From: Poindextera sp036494815
GTDB taxonomy: Bacteria > Pseudomonadota > Alphaproteobacteria > Caulobacterales > Caulobacteraceae
Reading direction: 5' to 3'
Length of the DNA: 64,000 nucleotides
Assembly (NCBI GenBank): GCA_036494815.1
Contig: DASXNV010000035.1
Location: 1 to 64,000 of the forward strand
Shown: positions 28,358 through 38,101 of the stretch, piece by piece
Position numbering within the stretch: the stretch's first letter is position 1
Layout: every line of letters begins with the position of its first letter
Notes under the pieces: generated by a model
Databases searched by the model: none
Seen by the model: only the letters and a program-made list of their open reading frames with translations
Told to the model about the DNA's origin: nothing
Made by a program: the position numbers and the translations under genes

Positions 28358-29971
28358 GTGACGGGTTTCGACTATATTATCATCGGCGCAGGCTCTGCCG
28401 GGTGCGTCCTCGCCAACCGCCTCTCAGCGGACCCCAGCTGCAAGGTGCTGCTGCTTGAGAGCGGCCCCAAAGACAACGACATGCTGATCCAGATGCCCCG
28501 GGGCATCGGCAAGATGCTGCAACCTGGCGGCAAGCACGTTTGGACCTATCAGGCCGCGAAAGGCGGCAACCGCGGAACGGAGGACTGGCTCAAGGGCAAG
28601 GCGCTGGGGGGCTCCAGCTCGGTGAACGGCATGGTCTATGTGCGCGGGCAACCGGCGGACTATGACGGTTGGGAGGCGGCAGGCTGCGAAGGCTGGGGCT
28701 GGAGCGACATCGGCCGTTGTTTCAAGGCCATCGAGGATCACGCCCTGGGCGAGACGCAATGGCGCGGCGTGGGCGGGCCGCTGAAGGTCACCGTCCATCC
28801 CTCGGGCCACCCGCTTCTCGAAGCGATCATCGAAGCGGCAGGAGAAGCGGGCGTCCCGCGGGTCTCCGACATCAACGAAGCGGACCAAGGCGGGATTGGC
28901 TATCAGACACGCACGATCTGGAAGGGTCGCCGCTGGAGCGCGGCCAAAGCCTTCCTGCATCCGGCCATGCAGCGGCGCAATCTGACCGTCCGCACAGGCG
29001 CATACGTGCGCAAGATCGTGTTCGAAGGCGTTCGCGCCATCGGCGTGGAGGTCAAGTCCGACTTGGGGACCTCCGTTGTTAAGGCGCAGCGTGAAGTCAT
29101 AATTTGCGCCGGAGCGCTGCAATCGCCCGCCCTTCTGCAATTGTCCGGCGTGGGCCCCGCCAGCCATTTGGCCGCCTTGGGCATCGACCTTGTCAAGGAC
29201 GCCCCGGATGTGGGCGCCAACCTGCGCGAACACCGCTGCCTCCTCATGAACTACCGGCTGACCGGCGGCAGCATGAACCAGGAGTTCGGGGGCCTGCGGA
29301 TGCTCGCCAACGTGCTGCGCTATCAGATCCTGGGCGGCGGCCCCATGACCCATGCCGCGCACGAGGTCTGCGCCTTTGTGAAGTCCCGCCCGGACCTGGA
29401 AACGGCCGACTGCGAAATCGGCGTTGGCCTGTTCTCCATGGCCATCGTGGACGGCCAGGTGGTGATCGAAAAAGAGCCGGGCATGAACATCGCGGCCTAT
29501 TTCACCCGCCCGGAAAGCCAAGGGTCGGTTATGATCCAGTCCGCCGATCCAGAGACGCCGCTGGCCATAAACGCCAACTATTTCGGTTCCGAGGTGGATC
29601 GCCGTCATTCCATCGACATGCTGCGCTTCGTTCGCAGAATGATGAGCCAGCCGGCCCTGAAGCCCTATGTGGTGGCGGAGCTGGTCCCGGGGCCGACCTA
29701 CGACAGCGACGACGAAATTCTCGAGGCCTTCTATCAGTTCGGCAGCACCGCCTATCACGTGGCCGGGACCTGCCGCATGGGCCCAGACGAGACCTCTGTG
29801 GTCGATACCCAACTGCGGGTCCGCGGCGTCGAGGGTCTGCGGGTAGTCGATACCTCGGTCATGCCGAGCCTGGTGTCCGGCAACACCAATGGGCCAGCGA
29901 TGGCCATGGCGCTGCGGGCCTCGGAATTCATCCTCGGCGATCGCGTCACCTCAATGGCGGCGGCCGCCTGA
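28358..29971 (+). CDS. GMC family FAD-dependent oxidoreductase (choline/alcohol dehydrogenase type)
   Basis: 537 residues. The N-terminal FAD-binding motif is IIGAGSAGCVLANRL, followed by the first GMC signature around GKALGGSSSVNGMVYVRG and the second around GALQSPALLQLSGVG. The catalytic His is in AYHVAGTCRMG and the partner Asn in VSGNTNGPAMAMA. It oxidises a primary or secondary alcohol, passing electrons to O2 or a quinone. GTG at 28358 follows GGTGGAGGG. It opens a same-strand run in which an aldehyde dehydrogenase follows at 58 bp, consistent with alcohol to aldehyde to acid. Confidence 0.93.
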   Translation: MTGFDYIIIGAGSAGCVLANRLSADPSCKVLLLESGPKDNDMLIQMPRGIGKMLQPGGKHVWTYQAAKGGNRGTEDWLKGKALGGSSSVNGMVYVRGQPADYDGWEAAGCEGWGWSDIGRCFKAIEDHALGETQWRGVGGPLKVTVHPSGHPLLEAIIEAAGEAGVPRVSDINEADQGGIGYQTRTIWKGRRWSAAKAFLHPAMQRRNLTVRTGAYVRKIVFEGVRAIGVEVKSDLGTSVVKAQREVIICAGALQSPALLQLSGVGPASHLAALGIDLVKDAPDVGANLREHRCLLMNYRLTGGSMNQEFGGLRMLANVLRYQILGGGPMTHAAHEVCAFVKSRPDLETADCEIGVGLFSMAIVDGQVVIEKEPGMNIAAYFTRPESQGSVMIQSADPETPLAINANYFGSEVDRRHSIDMLRFVRRMMSQPALKPYVVAELVPGPTYDSDDEILEAFYQFGSTAYHVAGTCRMGPDETSVVDTQLRVRGVEGLRVVDTSVMPSLVSGNTNGPAMAMALRASEFILGDRVTSMAAAA

Positions 29972-30029
29972 TGCTCGTCGTCGCCGCGCCGCCATCAACA
30001 AAACCTTTCAGCTTCAGTCCAGGCGTCCC

Positions 30030-31523
30030 ATGACCGTTCCCTATACCCAGTTCGAAGGCCTCTATATCGGCGCGCGATGGATCCCGCCGAAAAGCGGCGA
30101 GCGTGAGCCGGTGATCAACCCGGCTAATGAAGAGGTTATCGGAGAGGCGCCGGTCGGCGGCGCTCAGGAAGCTGAAGCCGCCATCGCCGCCGCGCGCCAG
30201 GCGTTCGATTCTGGAGTGTGGTCGGAAAAGCCGCAGGAGGAGCGCACCGAAATCATGCGCCGGATGCACGCGGCGCTTCACGCCCGCGCTGACCGGATCA
30301 AGGCGTTGATGATCGTCGAAGGCGGGATCACCCGCATCCTGACCGACACCATGCACTTCGGTCCACCGATGCAGCTGGTGGAACGGTTGCTGGCCCGCTC
30401 GCTCATTGCCACCACCCGCCATCTGCCGGTTGAAACGGGCATGAACCCCTTCAACCCGACCGGGCCCCACCTGATCGGCAGCGGGGTCGTGGTGCGAGAG
30501 CCCGTTGGCGTGGTGACCGCCATCACCCCCTATAATGCGCCGTTCCTGGTCAACATCTCCAAGATCTTTCCGGCCCTGCTCGCCGGAAACACGGTGATCT
30601 TGAAGCCTTCGCCCTTCACCCCCTTCTCGGCCCTTTTGCTTGGCGAAGTGGCCGACGAGATCGGCCTGCCGCCGGGCGTGTTCAACGTCGTTACGGGCGG
30701 CAATGAGGTCGGCGCCATGCTGACCTCCGATCCGCGCGTCGACATGGTCACCTTCACCGGCTCGGAAGCCGTCGGCGCGGCCATCATGGCTCAAGGCGCC
30801 CCGACCTTGAAGAAGGTGCTGCTGGAACTGGGCGGCAAATCCGCCCTCATCGTCCGCGAAGACGCTGACGTGCTGAAAGCGGCCATGGAAGGCCTGTTCC
30901 AGATCTCGACCCATTGCGGTCAGGGCTGCGCCCTGGCGACGCGCCATCTGGTCCACAATTCCATCCGGCCGGCCTATATCGAGACCATGAAGGCCCTGGT
31001 GGGGCAATTGGCGCTGGGCGATCCGAACGAGCTGACGACTGTGGTCGGACCCCTGATCCGCGGCGGCGCCCGCGACCGGGTCGAGCGCATGGTGGCGCAG
31101 GGTCAAGCGGAAGGCGCCAAGCTGGTGTTCGGCGGCTCGCGTCCCGACCACCTGAAGAAGGGCTTCTTCTACAACGTCACCGTATTCGACGACGTTCAAA
31201 ACAGCATGTCGATCGCTCAGGATGAGATCTTCGGCCCCGTGGCGTCCGTGATCGGTTTCGACACCGACGAAGAGGCCGTCAAGATCGCCAATGACAGCCG
31301 TTACGGCCTCTACGGCGGCATACATTCGCGCGATCCGGCCAAGGCCTACGCCATGGCGCTGAAGATGCGCACCGGCGGCGTGGTCCTGAACGGCGGCCTC
31401 TACAAGCAGAACGACGCGCCATTTGGAGGCTACAAGCGCTCGGGGCTCGGGCGTGAATACGGCGACCAGTGGATGAACGAATACACCCAGGAGAAGTCGA
31501 TCGTGTTCCCAGTCGGTGTGTAG
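30030..31523 (+). CDS. NAD(P)-dependent aldehyde dehydrogenase
   Basis: 497 residues, normal for the family. Catalytic residues are present: Asn169 (ITPYNAP), Glu266 (LLELGGKSA) and nucleophile Cys300 (HCGQGC). ATG at 30030 begins MTVPYTQFEGLYIGARW; the open frame extends upstream into the GMC gene without similarity. It oxidises an aldehyde to the acid and sits directly after the GMC oxidoreductase, which would supply the aldehyde. The product could then be CoA-activated by one of the CoA-transferases (inference). Confidence 0.93.
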   Translation: MTVPYTQFEGLYIGARWIPPKSGEREPVINPANEEVIGEAPVGGAQEAEAAIAAARQAFDSGVWSEKPQEERTEIMRRMHAALHARADRIKALMIVEGGITRILTDTMHFGPPMQLVERLLARSLIATTRHLPVETGMNPFNPTGPHLIGSGVVVREPVGVVTAITPYNAPFLVNISKIFPALLAGNTVILKPSPFTPFSALLLGEVADEIGLPPGVFNVVTGGNEVGAMLTSDPRVDMVTFTGSEAVGAAIMAQGAPTLKKVLLELGGKSALIVREDADVLKAAMEGLFQISTHCGQGCALATRHLVHNSIRPAYIETMKALVGQLALGDPNELTTVVGPLIRGGARDRVERMVAQGQAEGAKLVFGGSRPDHLKKGFFYNVTVFDDVQNSMSIAQDEIFGPVASVIGFDTDEEAVKIANDSRYGLYGGIHSRDPAKAYAMALKMRTGGVVLNGGLYKQNDAPFGGYKRSGLGREYGDQWMNEYTQEKSIVFPVGV

Positions 31524-31591
31524 CGAGGGTACTCGTGCGACGGGTGTCCACGTCGCCGCCGCCGACCAGCCGGATAGGTAAAGATTGGCCC

Positions 31592-32542
31592 ATGGCCAAA
31601 GTCAGGGTGAAACAGATGCGTGCAGCAGTGATTACAGAACGCGGGACCGCCCCCGTCGTCGGTGACTTTCCCGAGCCGCAGCCAAAGGACGGCGCGGTTC
31701 TGATCGACGTAACCACCGCGGGTCTCGGCGGATGGGATGTGCTGGGCGCCTATAGGCTAGGCGTTCAATTCCCCTGCGTGATCCGCGGCGAAGGCGTGGG
31801 CCTGAACCCGCAGGGGCGACGGGTCTATTTCGGCGAGCGCTCTGTCCTGCCGTTTGGCGCCTGGGCGGAACGCACCCTGGTGCCCGCCGAGGAGGTCTGG
31901 GACGTTCCCGACGATGTGGACGACAAGCTGGCCATCACCATGGGCATCGCCGGCACCGGTGCGCTCATCCCGCTTGAAACGGCCAAGATCCAGGCCGGTG
32001 AAAGCGTGCTCGTTCTGGGCGCCACCGGCACGCTGGGCCAGCTTGGCCTGCAGTTCGCCCGCTATCTCGGCGCGGGCCGGGTGGTGGGCGCCGCCCGCAA
32101 TGAAGCCGCCCTCACCCGACTGAAGGACCGCGGAATCGCCGACGCCACGGTGCAACTCGGCTCGGCCGACGACGTCGCCGCCTTGAAGGCCGAGGCCGGC
32201 GATGGTTTCGACGTGGTGCTCGATCTGGTGTGCGGCCCGCCGATGCTCGCCGCTCTCAAGGCTACCCGCTGGGGCGCCCGCATCGTCACCGTGGGAACCG
32301 GGGCGGGGCGCGAGCTCAATCTGAACATCGCCGACCTGCTCTTTCGGACCTTGTCCTGCGTCGGCACGGGGCAGCGTGCGCCCAGCGACCGCCACGCCAT
32401 CTGGCTGCGTCTGCTGAAGATCGCTCGGGAGCAAAACATCACGGTCGACCATGCGGACTATGACTTCGATCGGGCGGCCCAGGCCTGGGCGGACCAGACA
32501 GCCGGGCCGCACAAGAAAATCACGACCCGAATTGCCCGCTAG
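31592..32542 (+). CDS. medium-chain dehydrogenase/reductase, zinc-free quinone oxidoreductase type
   Basis: 316 residues from the ATG at 31592. GroES-like N-terminal half (~1-120) and Rossmann domain with VLVLGATGTLGQLGLQFARYLGAG (~132-155). There is no structural-zinc Cys cluster or catalytic Cys/His pair, so it groups with quinone oxidoreductase / enoyl reductase MDRs. NAD(P)H-dependent reduction of an enone or quinone is likely. It lies 68 bp after the aldehyde dehydrogenase in the same run. An in-frame start at 31469 would overlap that gene and is less likely. Confidence 0.88.
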   Translation: MAKVRVKQMRAAVITERGTAPVVGDFPEPQPKDGAVLIDVTTAGLGGWDVLGAYRLGVQFPCVIRGEGVGLNPQGRRVYFGERSVLPFGAWAERTLVPAEEVWDVPDDVDDKLAITMGIAGTGALIPLETAKIQAGESVLVLGATGTLGQLGLQFARYLGAGRVVGAARNEAALTRLKDRGIADATVQLGSADDVAALKAEAGDGFDVVLDLVCGPPMLAALKATRWGARIVTVGTGAGRELNLNIADLLFRTLSCVGTGQRAPSDRHAIWLRLLKIAREQNITVDHADYDFDRAAQAWADQTAGPHKKITTRIAR

Positions 32543-32613
32543 ATCTGGCGGAATCGAAAACTTTGACCCGCAGCGTCTCGCCCGCGACCGATTATATTGG
32601 ACTTTGAGTTTCG

Positions 32614-34167
32614 GTGACCAGTCAAACCATCATCGAACCGGCTCCCAATCGCACCATGATCATGATCTCGATCATGCTGGCGACGATCATGACGGCGCTC
32701 GACACCACCATCGCCAACGTGGCCTTGCCGCATATGGCCGGCTCGGTGTCGGCGTCGGCCGACCAGATCACCTGGGTGCTGACCTCCTACATCATCGCCA
32801 CCGCCATCGTCACACCCATGACCGGCTGGTTGGCTGGGCGCCTCGGCCGCAAGCAGGTGTTCCTGATATCGATCATAGGTTTCACCCTCGCCTCAGCGCT
32901 GTGCGGCGCGGCCCAGAGCCTGGAGCAGATCGTTTTGTTTCGCGTGCTGCAGGGCGTGTTCGGCGCGGCGATGATGCCCCTGTCCCAGGCTGTGATGCTG
33001 GACACCTATTCGCTCAAAGAGCGGGGCCCGGTGATGGCCATCTGGGGCATGGGCGTGATGGTCGCGCCGATCGTCGGCCCGGTCCTGGGCGGATGGCTGA
33101 CGGACGATCTGAGCTGGCGCTGGGTCTTCTACATCAACCTGCCGGTCGGCGCGCTCTGCGTGGTGGGGATCATGACTTTCATCCATGAGCAGAAACACGA
33201 ACAGAAGATCCCATTCGACGTCATGGGCTTCGCCCTGCTCAGCACCGCGCTCGCCGCTCTGCAGATCTTTCTGGACCGGGGGCAAAGCAATGACTGGTTC
33301 CAGTCGAGTGAAATCCTGATCGAAGCCACGGTGGCCGGCTTGGCGCTGTTCCTGTTCGTCGTCCACACCTTCACCGTCCGACGGCCTTACCTGCCCGTTG
33401 AATTGCTGGGCGATCGAAACTTCGTCACCGCGACGCTTCTGGGACTGGCCGTCGGCCTGTTGGTGTTCTCGGTTCTGGCGCTGCTGCCACCGATGCTGCA
33501 GACGCTCCTGGGCTATCCTGTGCTCACCACCGGGATCGTCACGGCGCCCCGTGGGATCGGCAGCGTCATCTCCATGTTCCTTGCCGGGCGCCTGGTCGGC
33601 CGGTTCGACACGCGGTTGATCATCATCGCGGGATTGGGCCTGTTCGCCGTCGCCTTCTTCGGGATGAGCGACTTCTCGCCCCAGATGGACGCCTCCATGA
33701 TCGTCTGGACCGGATTTGTCCAAGGCCTGGGCACTGGCCTGGTGTTCATGCCGATGACCACCCTGGCGTTCGCGACCCTGGATCCCTCCCTTCGCGCCGA
33801 TGGCGCGGGCGTGTCGACCCTCGTGCGCAGCCTCGGCAACAGCGCCGGCATCTCGATCATGCAGGCGATGTATACGCGCAACGTCGAGGTCGTGCATTCG
33901 CGCCTGGTCGAGCCCTTGCGGCCCGACAACCCGTTCGCCCGGGCGCCCTATCTGCCCGGGCCATTCAGCCTCACCGACCCGAGGGGCCTGGCCGCGTTGA
34001 ATGGCGCGGTGAACAGGCAGGCCTCCATGGTCGCCTATATCGACGTCTTCCACGTCATGGCCCTGGCCACCTTGGCGATGATCCCGCTGGTGCTGCTGCT
34101 GCGCAAACCCACCGACCAGATCGCCGATCCTGGGATCGTCGATGACGACATGGTTTTCGCCGAATGA
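32614..34167 (+). CDS. MFS transporter, DHA2 (EmrB-like, 14-TM) family
   Basis: 517 residues with 14 hydrophobic segments. Hallmarks are MTALDTTIANVALPHMAGS in TM1, TSYIIATAIVTPMTGWLAGRLGRK with motif A, and FRVLQGVFGAAMMPLSQAVM in TM4. Paralogous in family to the pump at 17074, but embedded in the catabolic run between the MDR dehydrogenase and an amidohydrolase, suggesting efflux of a toxic substrate or intermediate. The start is GTG at 32614 (VTSQTIIEP). Confidence 0.92.
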   Translation: MTSQTIIEPAPNRTMIMISIMLATIMTALDTTIANVALPHMAGSVSASADQITWVLTSYIIATAIVTPMTGWLAGRLGRKQVFLISIIGFTLASALCGAAQSLEQIVLFRVLQGVFGAAMMPLSQAVMLDTYSLKERGPVMAIWGMGVMVAPIVGPVLGGWLTDDLSWRWVFYINLPVGALCVVGIMTFIHEQKHEQKIPFDVMGFALLSTALAALQIFLDRGQSNDWFQSSEILIEATVAGLALFLFVVHTFTVRRPYLPVELLGDRNFVTATLLGLAVGLLVFSVLALLPPMLQTLLGYPVLTTGIVTAPRGIGSVISMFLAGRLVGRFDTRLIIIAGLGLFAVAFFGMSDFSPQMDASMIVWTGFVQGLGTGLVFMPMTTLAFATLDPSLRADGAGVSTLVRSLGNSAGISIMQAMYTRNVEVVHSRLVEPLRPDNPFARAPYLPGPFSLTDPRGLAALNGAVNRQASMVAYIDVFHVMALATLAMIPLVLLLRKPTDQIADPGIVDDDMVFAE

Positions 34168-34264
34168 AACCCGCGGTCCCGTTCGCAAGCACGCGTCGCC
34201 AAATCGGGCCTGGAGCCCAGGCTGGCGTCGCAAATCCCTTAGATCACAACAGGAGGAATACGCC

Positions 34265-35623
34265 ATGAGCGACCGTCTCTTGATCATCTCCGGCGACAAC
34301 CACGCCGGTGCGCAGCTGTCTGAATACGCCCCCTATATCGAAGCGATGTATCGGCCGGCGCTGAAAGACCTGGAAGAGGAGGAGGCCGAGTTCTTCGCCG
34401 CCACTGGCGCGCTCAGCAAGTTTTCAAGCGAGGTGTTGGAGGTCATTGACGACCGACAGGCCATTCGCACCGGCGGTGTGTCCGGCGCTTGGGACGTCGC
34501 CCGCCGCCTGAAGGAGATGGACGCAGAGGGCGTCGCCGCCGAGATCGTCCATGCCGGTCACCAGGCCGCCACGATGCCATTCTTCTCGCAAGTCAACAAA
34601 CCGCATCCGGTCGAATACCGGGCCGCCGGCGCCCGCGCCTATCACCGTTGGTTCGCCGACTGTATCGCTGAAGGTCAGGGACGCATCCACGGTGTCGCAG
34701 ACCCGGGACCCTGCCACGATGTGTTCGAAACCGTCCGCGAACTGCACTGGCTGGCGGACAATGGCTTTGTCTCCGTGGGCGTTCCCGGCATCGTCAAGGA
34801 TGACAATCTGCCCAGCCTTATGAGCGGCTATTTCGAGCCGTTCTGGACGGCGTGCGAAGAGCGCGGACTGGTCTTGTCGGTGCATGCGGGTTGGGGCGCC
34901 GAACAGGGGATGTTCTTCAAATACTCCAAGATGCGCGCTGAAATGGGGATGATGCAGGACGCGCAGGACAGTGAGGCTTTCGCCAAGGCCCTGCGCGAGT
35001 CTCGGGAGTCCCCGCTCTTTCTCAATCTCGCGCCCCGGCGCGTGTTTTGGCAGCTCGCCATGGCCGGCGTGTTCGATCGGCATCCGCGGTTGAAGTTCTG
35101 CTTCACCGAAGTGCGCGCCGATTGGATTCCGGAGACCATGGCCTGGCTCGACCGGCGCTTCGACCGGACGGGCGTCCGCGCGCGTCTGCGGCCCAGCGAG
35201 TATTTCAAGCGGCAGGGCTATGCCTGTCCGTCCTCCCCGCGTCCAACGGAGATCGCCCTGCGAGATCGCATCGGCCTGGAGCGGTTCATGTTCGGCGTGG
35301 ACTATCCACACCCGGAAGGCACCTGGCCCAACACTCTGCCCTGGCTGCGATCCATCTTCGCGGACATTCCAGAGCACGACGCCCGCCGGATCCTCGGACA
35401 GAATGCGGTGGACTGCTACGGTCTCGACGCCGCCAAGCTCAGCACCATTGCTGAGAAGATCGGGCCGAAGCCCACCGAGGTGCTGTCCTTCACCGGCCAG
35501 ATTGACCGCGGCGTTCTCGACCATTTCGACGTGCGCGCCGGTTTCGCCAGACCGCCGGAGATGATCGACGAACTCGCCCTGGAGCGAGCATTCCAGGACG
35601 ATCTGCGCGTCGCGGCCGCCTAG
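34265..35623 (+). CDS. amidohydrolase family protein (Amidohydro_2)
   Basis: 452 residues. ATG at 34265 has a near-consensus AGGAGG ribosome site (CAGGAGGAATACGCC); the in-frame extension upstream is spurious. Motifs are SGDNHAGAQLSEYAPYIE at the N-terminus, LSVHAGWG for the barrel His, CFTEVRADWIPETM, and MFGVDYPHPEGTWPNT for the metal Asp. It belongs to the TIM-barrel hydrolase/decarboxylase family and is distinct from the copies at 24731 and 54823. Position amid dehydrogenases and esterases suggests cleavage or decarboxylation of an acid intermediate. Confidence 0.9.
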   Translation: MSDRLLIISGDNHAGAQLSEYAPYIEAMYRPALKDLEEEEAEFFAATGALSKFSSEVLEVIDDRQAIRTGGVSGAWDVARRLKEMDAEGVAAEIVHAGHQAATMPFFSQVNKPHPVEYRAAGARAYHRWFADCIAEGQGRIHGVADPGPCHDVFETVRELHWLADNGFVSVGVPGIVKDDNLPSLMSGYFEPFWTACEERGLVLSVHAGWGAEQGMFFKYSKMRAEMGMMQDAQDSEAFAKALRESRESPLFLNLAPRRVFWQLAMAGVFDRHPRLKFCFTEVRADWIPETMAWLDRRFDRTGVRARLRPSEYFKRQGYACPSSPRPTEIALRDRIGLERFMFGVDYPHPEGTWPNTLPWLRSIFADIPEHDARRILGQNAVDCYGLDAAKLSTIAEKIGPKPTEVLSFTGQIDRGVLDHFDVRAGFARPPEMIDELALERAFQDDLRVAAA

Positions 35624-35674
35624 GCGCGGCCAACGCGCGTCAGCCTGACTGCGAGCCACGCGCAAGGAGAAGCC

Positions 35675-36316
35675 ATGCTTGTTATTTACCACGTCGAGGG
35701 CCGTCGCTCCGAGCGCGTCGTTTGGCTCTGCGAGGAGATCGGCCTTGCCTACGATCTCAAGTTCGCACCCGGCGATCTGCTCGGCTCACTCAAAGCTGGG
35801 CGTGAGGTCAATCCCCTGATGCCCATGTTCCCGACCGTGGTCTATGACGGCGAGGTTCTGGTCGAGTCCGTGGCGATCCTTCAATTGCTGCACGAGCGAC
35901 ACGGGGAAGGCCGCCTCGCCCCGGCGCCGGCCTGCGCCGACTACCCCAAATATCTGCAGTGGCTGCATTTCGCCGAGGGCTCGGCCGCACCGCGCTTCAT
36001 CACCGAGTTCCTGCTGACCAAGGCGACCCAGGGGGAATTGCCCCCGCTGTTGAAGGGGCAGATGGGGCGTTCGGCGCTGGTCCTGGCATATCTGGACGAT
36101 CATCTGTCGCGCCGCCACTATTTCGGGGGCGCCGCCTTTTCCCTGGCCGACATCATGATGCACTTCCCGGTCAGCTTCGTATCGATGGTCGCTCGCGCGG
36201 ATCTGTCAGCCTTTCCGCACGTGGCGGCGTGGTTTGCGACCGTCGAGGACCGTCCTGCTTTCAAGCGGATGCGCGAGGCCTCCTTACCCAACGGCTTCAT
36301 CGGGGTTCCATCCTAG
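35675..36316 (+). CDS. glutathione S-transferase
   Basis: 213 residues. N-terminal thioredoxin-fold domain (MLVIYHVEGRRSERVVWLCEEIGLAYDL) with the glutathione-binding MFPTVVYDGEVLVESVAIL (cis-Pro and ES) near residues 51-70, then the all-helical C-terminal domain (FSLADIMMHFPVSF). It may conjugate, isomerise or dehalogenate an electrophilic intermediate; the particular reaction is not determinable. AAGGAG lies ahead of the ATG. It follows the amidohydrolase by 51 bp and precedes two carboxylesterases. Confidence 0.93.
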   Translation: MLVIYHVEGRRSERVVWLCEEIGLAYDLKFAPGDLLGSLKAGREVNPLMPMFPTVVYDGEVLVESVAILQLLHERHGEGRLAPAPACADYPKYLQWLHFAEGSAAPRFITEFLLTKATQGELPPLLKGQMGRSALVLAYLDDHLSRRHYFGGAAFSLADIMMHFPVSFVSMVARADLSAFPHVAAWFATVEDRPAFKRMREASLPNGFIGVPS

Positions 36317-36358
36317 CCTCGCACCAGAGCGGACTTCACACCAAGGACCAGCAGAGAC

Positions 36359-37948
36359 ATGGAAACCATCATCACCACTCAGGCCGGCAAGGTTCGGGGT
36401 GTCACTGCGAACGGCGTGCACATCTTCAAGGGCATTCCCTACGGCGCGCCGACTGGCGGCGCGATGCGCTTCCGCCCGCCCACGCCGCCGCAGCCCTGGT
36501 CAGGGGTGCGCGACGCGCTGGCCTTCGGACCGACCGCGCCCCAGGCCTCTCCCGCCGAGGCTGGCGGCGGGTCGCACACCGCGGGCGGCCGAGCCGCCGA
36601 ACTCATGACATTCCTGCATGAGCTTTCGGGCGACGAGCCGGCCATGGGCGAAGACTGCCTGGTGCTCAATGTCTGGACCGGCGGGCTCGGGCGGGATCGC
36701 AAGCGGCCAGTGCTGTTCTATATCCACGGCGGCGCCTTCACGACCGGCTCGGGGTCCTGGAAGCTGTACGACGGTGTCGGCCTGGCCAGCCGAGGCGACG
36801 CGGTGCTGGTGACCGTCAACCACCGACTCGGCGCTCTCGGCTATCTGCACCTGGCGGCCTTCGGGGGCGTGGACTACGCCAGTTCAGGCAATACCGGCAT
36901 GCTCGACCTTGTCCTCGCCCTGGAGTGGGTGCGCGACAATATCGAAAACTTTGGCGGCGATCCAAACCACGTCATGGTCCTGGGCTCATCCGGCGGTGCG
37001 TCCAAGACGGCCACGCTTTTGGGCATGCCGGCCGCCAAGGGATTGATTCACAGCGCTAATCTGATGAGTGGTCCGATGCTGAGGGCCACGACCGCCGAAC
37101 GCGCGACGGAGGTGGCTGGGCGATTGCTGGCCCGCCTCGACATCGCGCCCAAGGATTTCCGCAAGCTGCATGAGGTCCCGGCGGCGCGGCTGGCCCAGGA
37201 GGCCGAGCACATTGGCGCGGCGATCGGCGGCGGCCTGGCCGGTAACGCCAAGCCCGAGGATTTCATGCCGCTGCAGCCGGTGGTGGACGGCGTCGCACTG
37301 CCCGCCCATCCCATGGACCCGACCCCGTCACCCTATGGCGCCGACGTTCCGGTGATGATCGGCTCCACCCGGGACGACATGACCCTGATCATGTTCGCGG
37401 CGCCCTGGTTCGGATCGCTCGACCAGAATGGATTGGACCAGATGGCGGGTTCCTTTTTCGGCCCCATGACCAACCAGGTGCTCGCCGCCTATCGCCAGGA
37501 ACGCCCCGACGCGACACCAACCGATATCGCCTGCCAGATCGTTACGGACAGAACCATGTGGATCGGCTCGGTCGAGTGGGCGGAGCGCCGCGCCGCCGCG
37601 GGCCGCGGCCCCGTCTACGCCTATCGGTTCGATTTCGACACGCCGGCCCTGGGCGGGGTCCTGGGCGCCACCCATGGCGGCGACATTCCCTTCGCCCTCA
37701 ACAACTATAGGGCCTCGTCCATGGCCGGTGACCGGCCTGACAATCCGGCGATGGCGAAGATCATGAGCGACACCTGGATCGCCTTCGCAAGGACCGGCGA
37801 TCCTAACTCTTCAGCCATACCGCAGTGGGATCCCTACGATGTGAAGCGGCGGCCGACGATGCATTTCGATCTCCCACCCCATGTGGAGGAGGACCCCCGC
37901 TCAGCTATTCGCGTGTTGCTTAGCGAGGCCCTCGCGACGCCAGTCTGA
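36359..37948 (+). CDS. type-B carboxylesterase (copy 1)
   Basis: 529 residues, alpha/beta-hydrolase fold of the COesterase family. N-terminal GKVRGVTANGVHIFKGIPYGAP, oxyanion-hole motif YIHGGAF (121-127), EDCLVLNVW, nucleophile elbow GSSGGA (Ser211) and catalytic-His region ATHGGDIPFALNN are all present. There is no signal peptide, so it is cytoplasmic. It hydrolyses carboxylic esters. Tandem with a paralogue at 38102 of nearly the same length, but with different elbow and oxyanion sequences. Starts 42 bp after the GST. Confidence 0.93.
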   Translation: METIITTQAGKVRGVTANGVHIFKGIPYGAPTGGAMRFRPPTPPQPWSGVRDALAFGPTAPQASPAEAGGGSHTAGGRAAELMTFLHELSGDEPAMGEDCLVLNVWTGGLGRDRKRPVLFYIHGGAFTTGSGSWKLYDGVGLASRGDAVLVTVNHRLGALGYLHLAAFGGVDYASSGNTGMLDLVLALEWVRDNIENFGGDPNHVMVLGSSGGASKTATLLGMPAAKGLIHSANLMSGPMLRATTAERATEVAGRLLARLDIAPKDFRKLHEVPAARLAQEAEHIGAAIGGGLAGNAKPEDFMPLQPVVDGVALPAHPMDPTPSPYGADVPVMIGSTRDDMTLIMFAAPWFGSLDQNGLDQMAGSFFGPMTNQVLAAYRQERPDATPTDIACQIVTDRTMWIGSVEWAERRAAAGRGPVYAYRFDFDTPALGGVLGATHGGDIPFALNNYRASSMAGDRPDNPAMAKIMSDTWIAFARTGDPNSSAIPQWDPYDVKRRPTMHFDLPPHVEEDPRSAIRVLLSEALATPV

Positions 37949-38101
37949 CGGGCGCGCTCAATATTCTATACAAAATTTGCAAAACTGTGCTGCTTTTGCT
38001 TGAGCCAAGCTCACAAGTGACGGAAGCTCTTCCATCGCCGCCGCGCTCTTGAGACCCGTCCAGCGCGCGGCAGGCGCAATAAAAATAATGGGAGGACTGC
38101 G

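Noticed and set aside
28424..29812. 462-codon antisense frame opposite the GMC oxidoreductase
   Set aside because: Shadow of the real gene; no domain, His/Gly/Ala composition from complementary GC-rich codons.
29946..31325. 459-codon antisense frame opposite the aldehyde dehydrogenase
   Set aside because: Complement of a gene with all catalytic residues; no recognisable domain.
32893..34299. 468-codon antisense frame opposite the MFS gene
   Set aside because: Highly charged Gln/His/Arg translation typical of antisense to a membrane protein.
34424..35692. 422-codon antisense frame opposite the amidohydrolase
   Set aside because: No domain; overlaps a gene with a near-consensus ribosome site and full family motifs.
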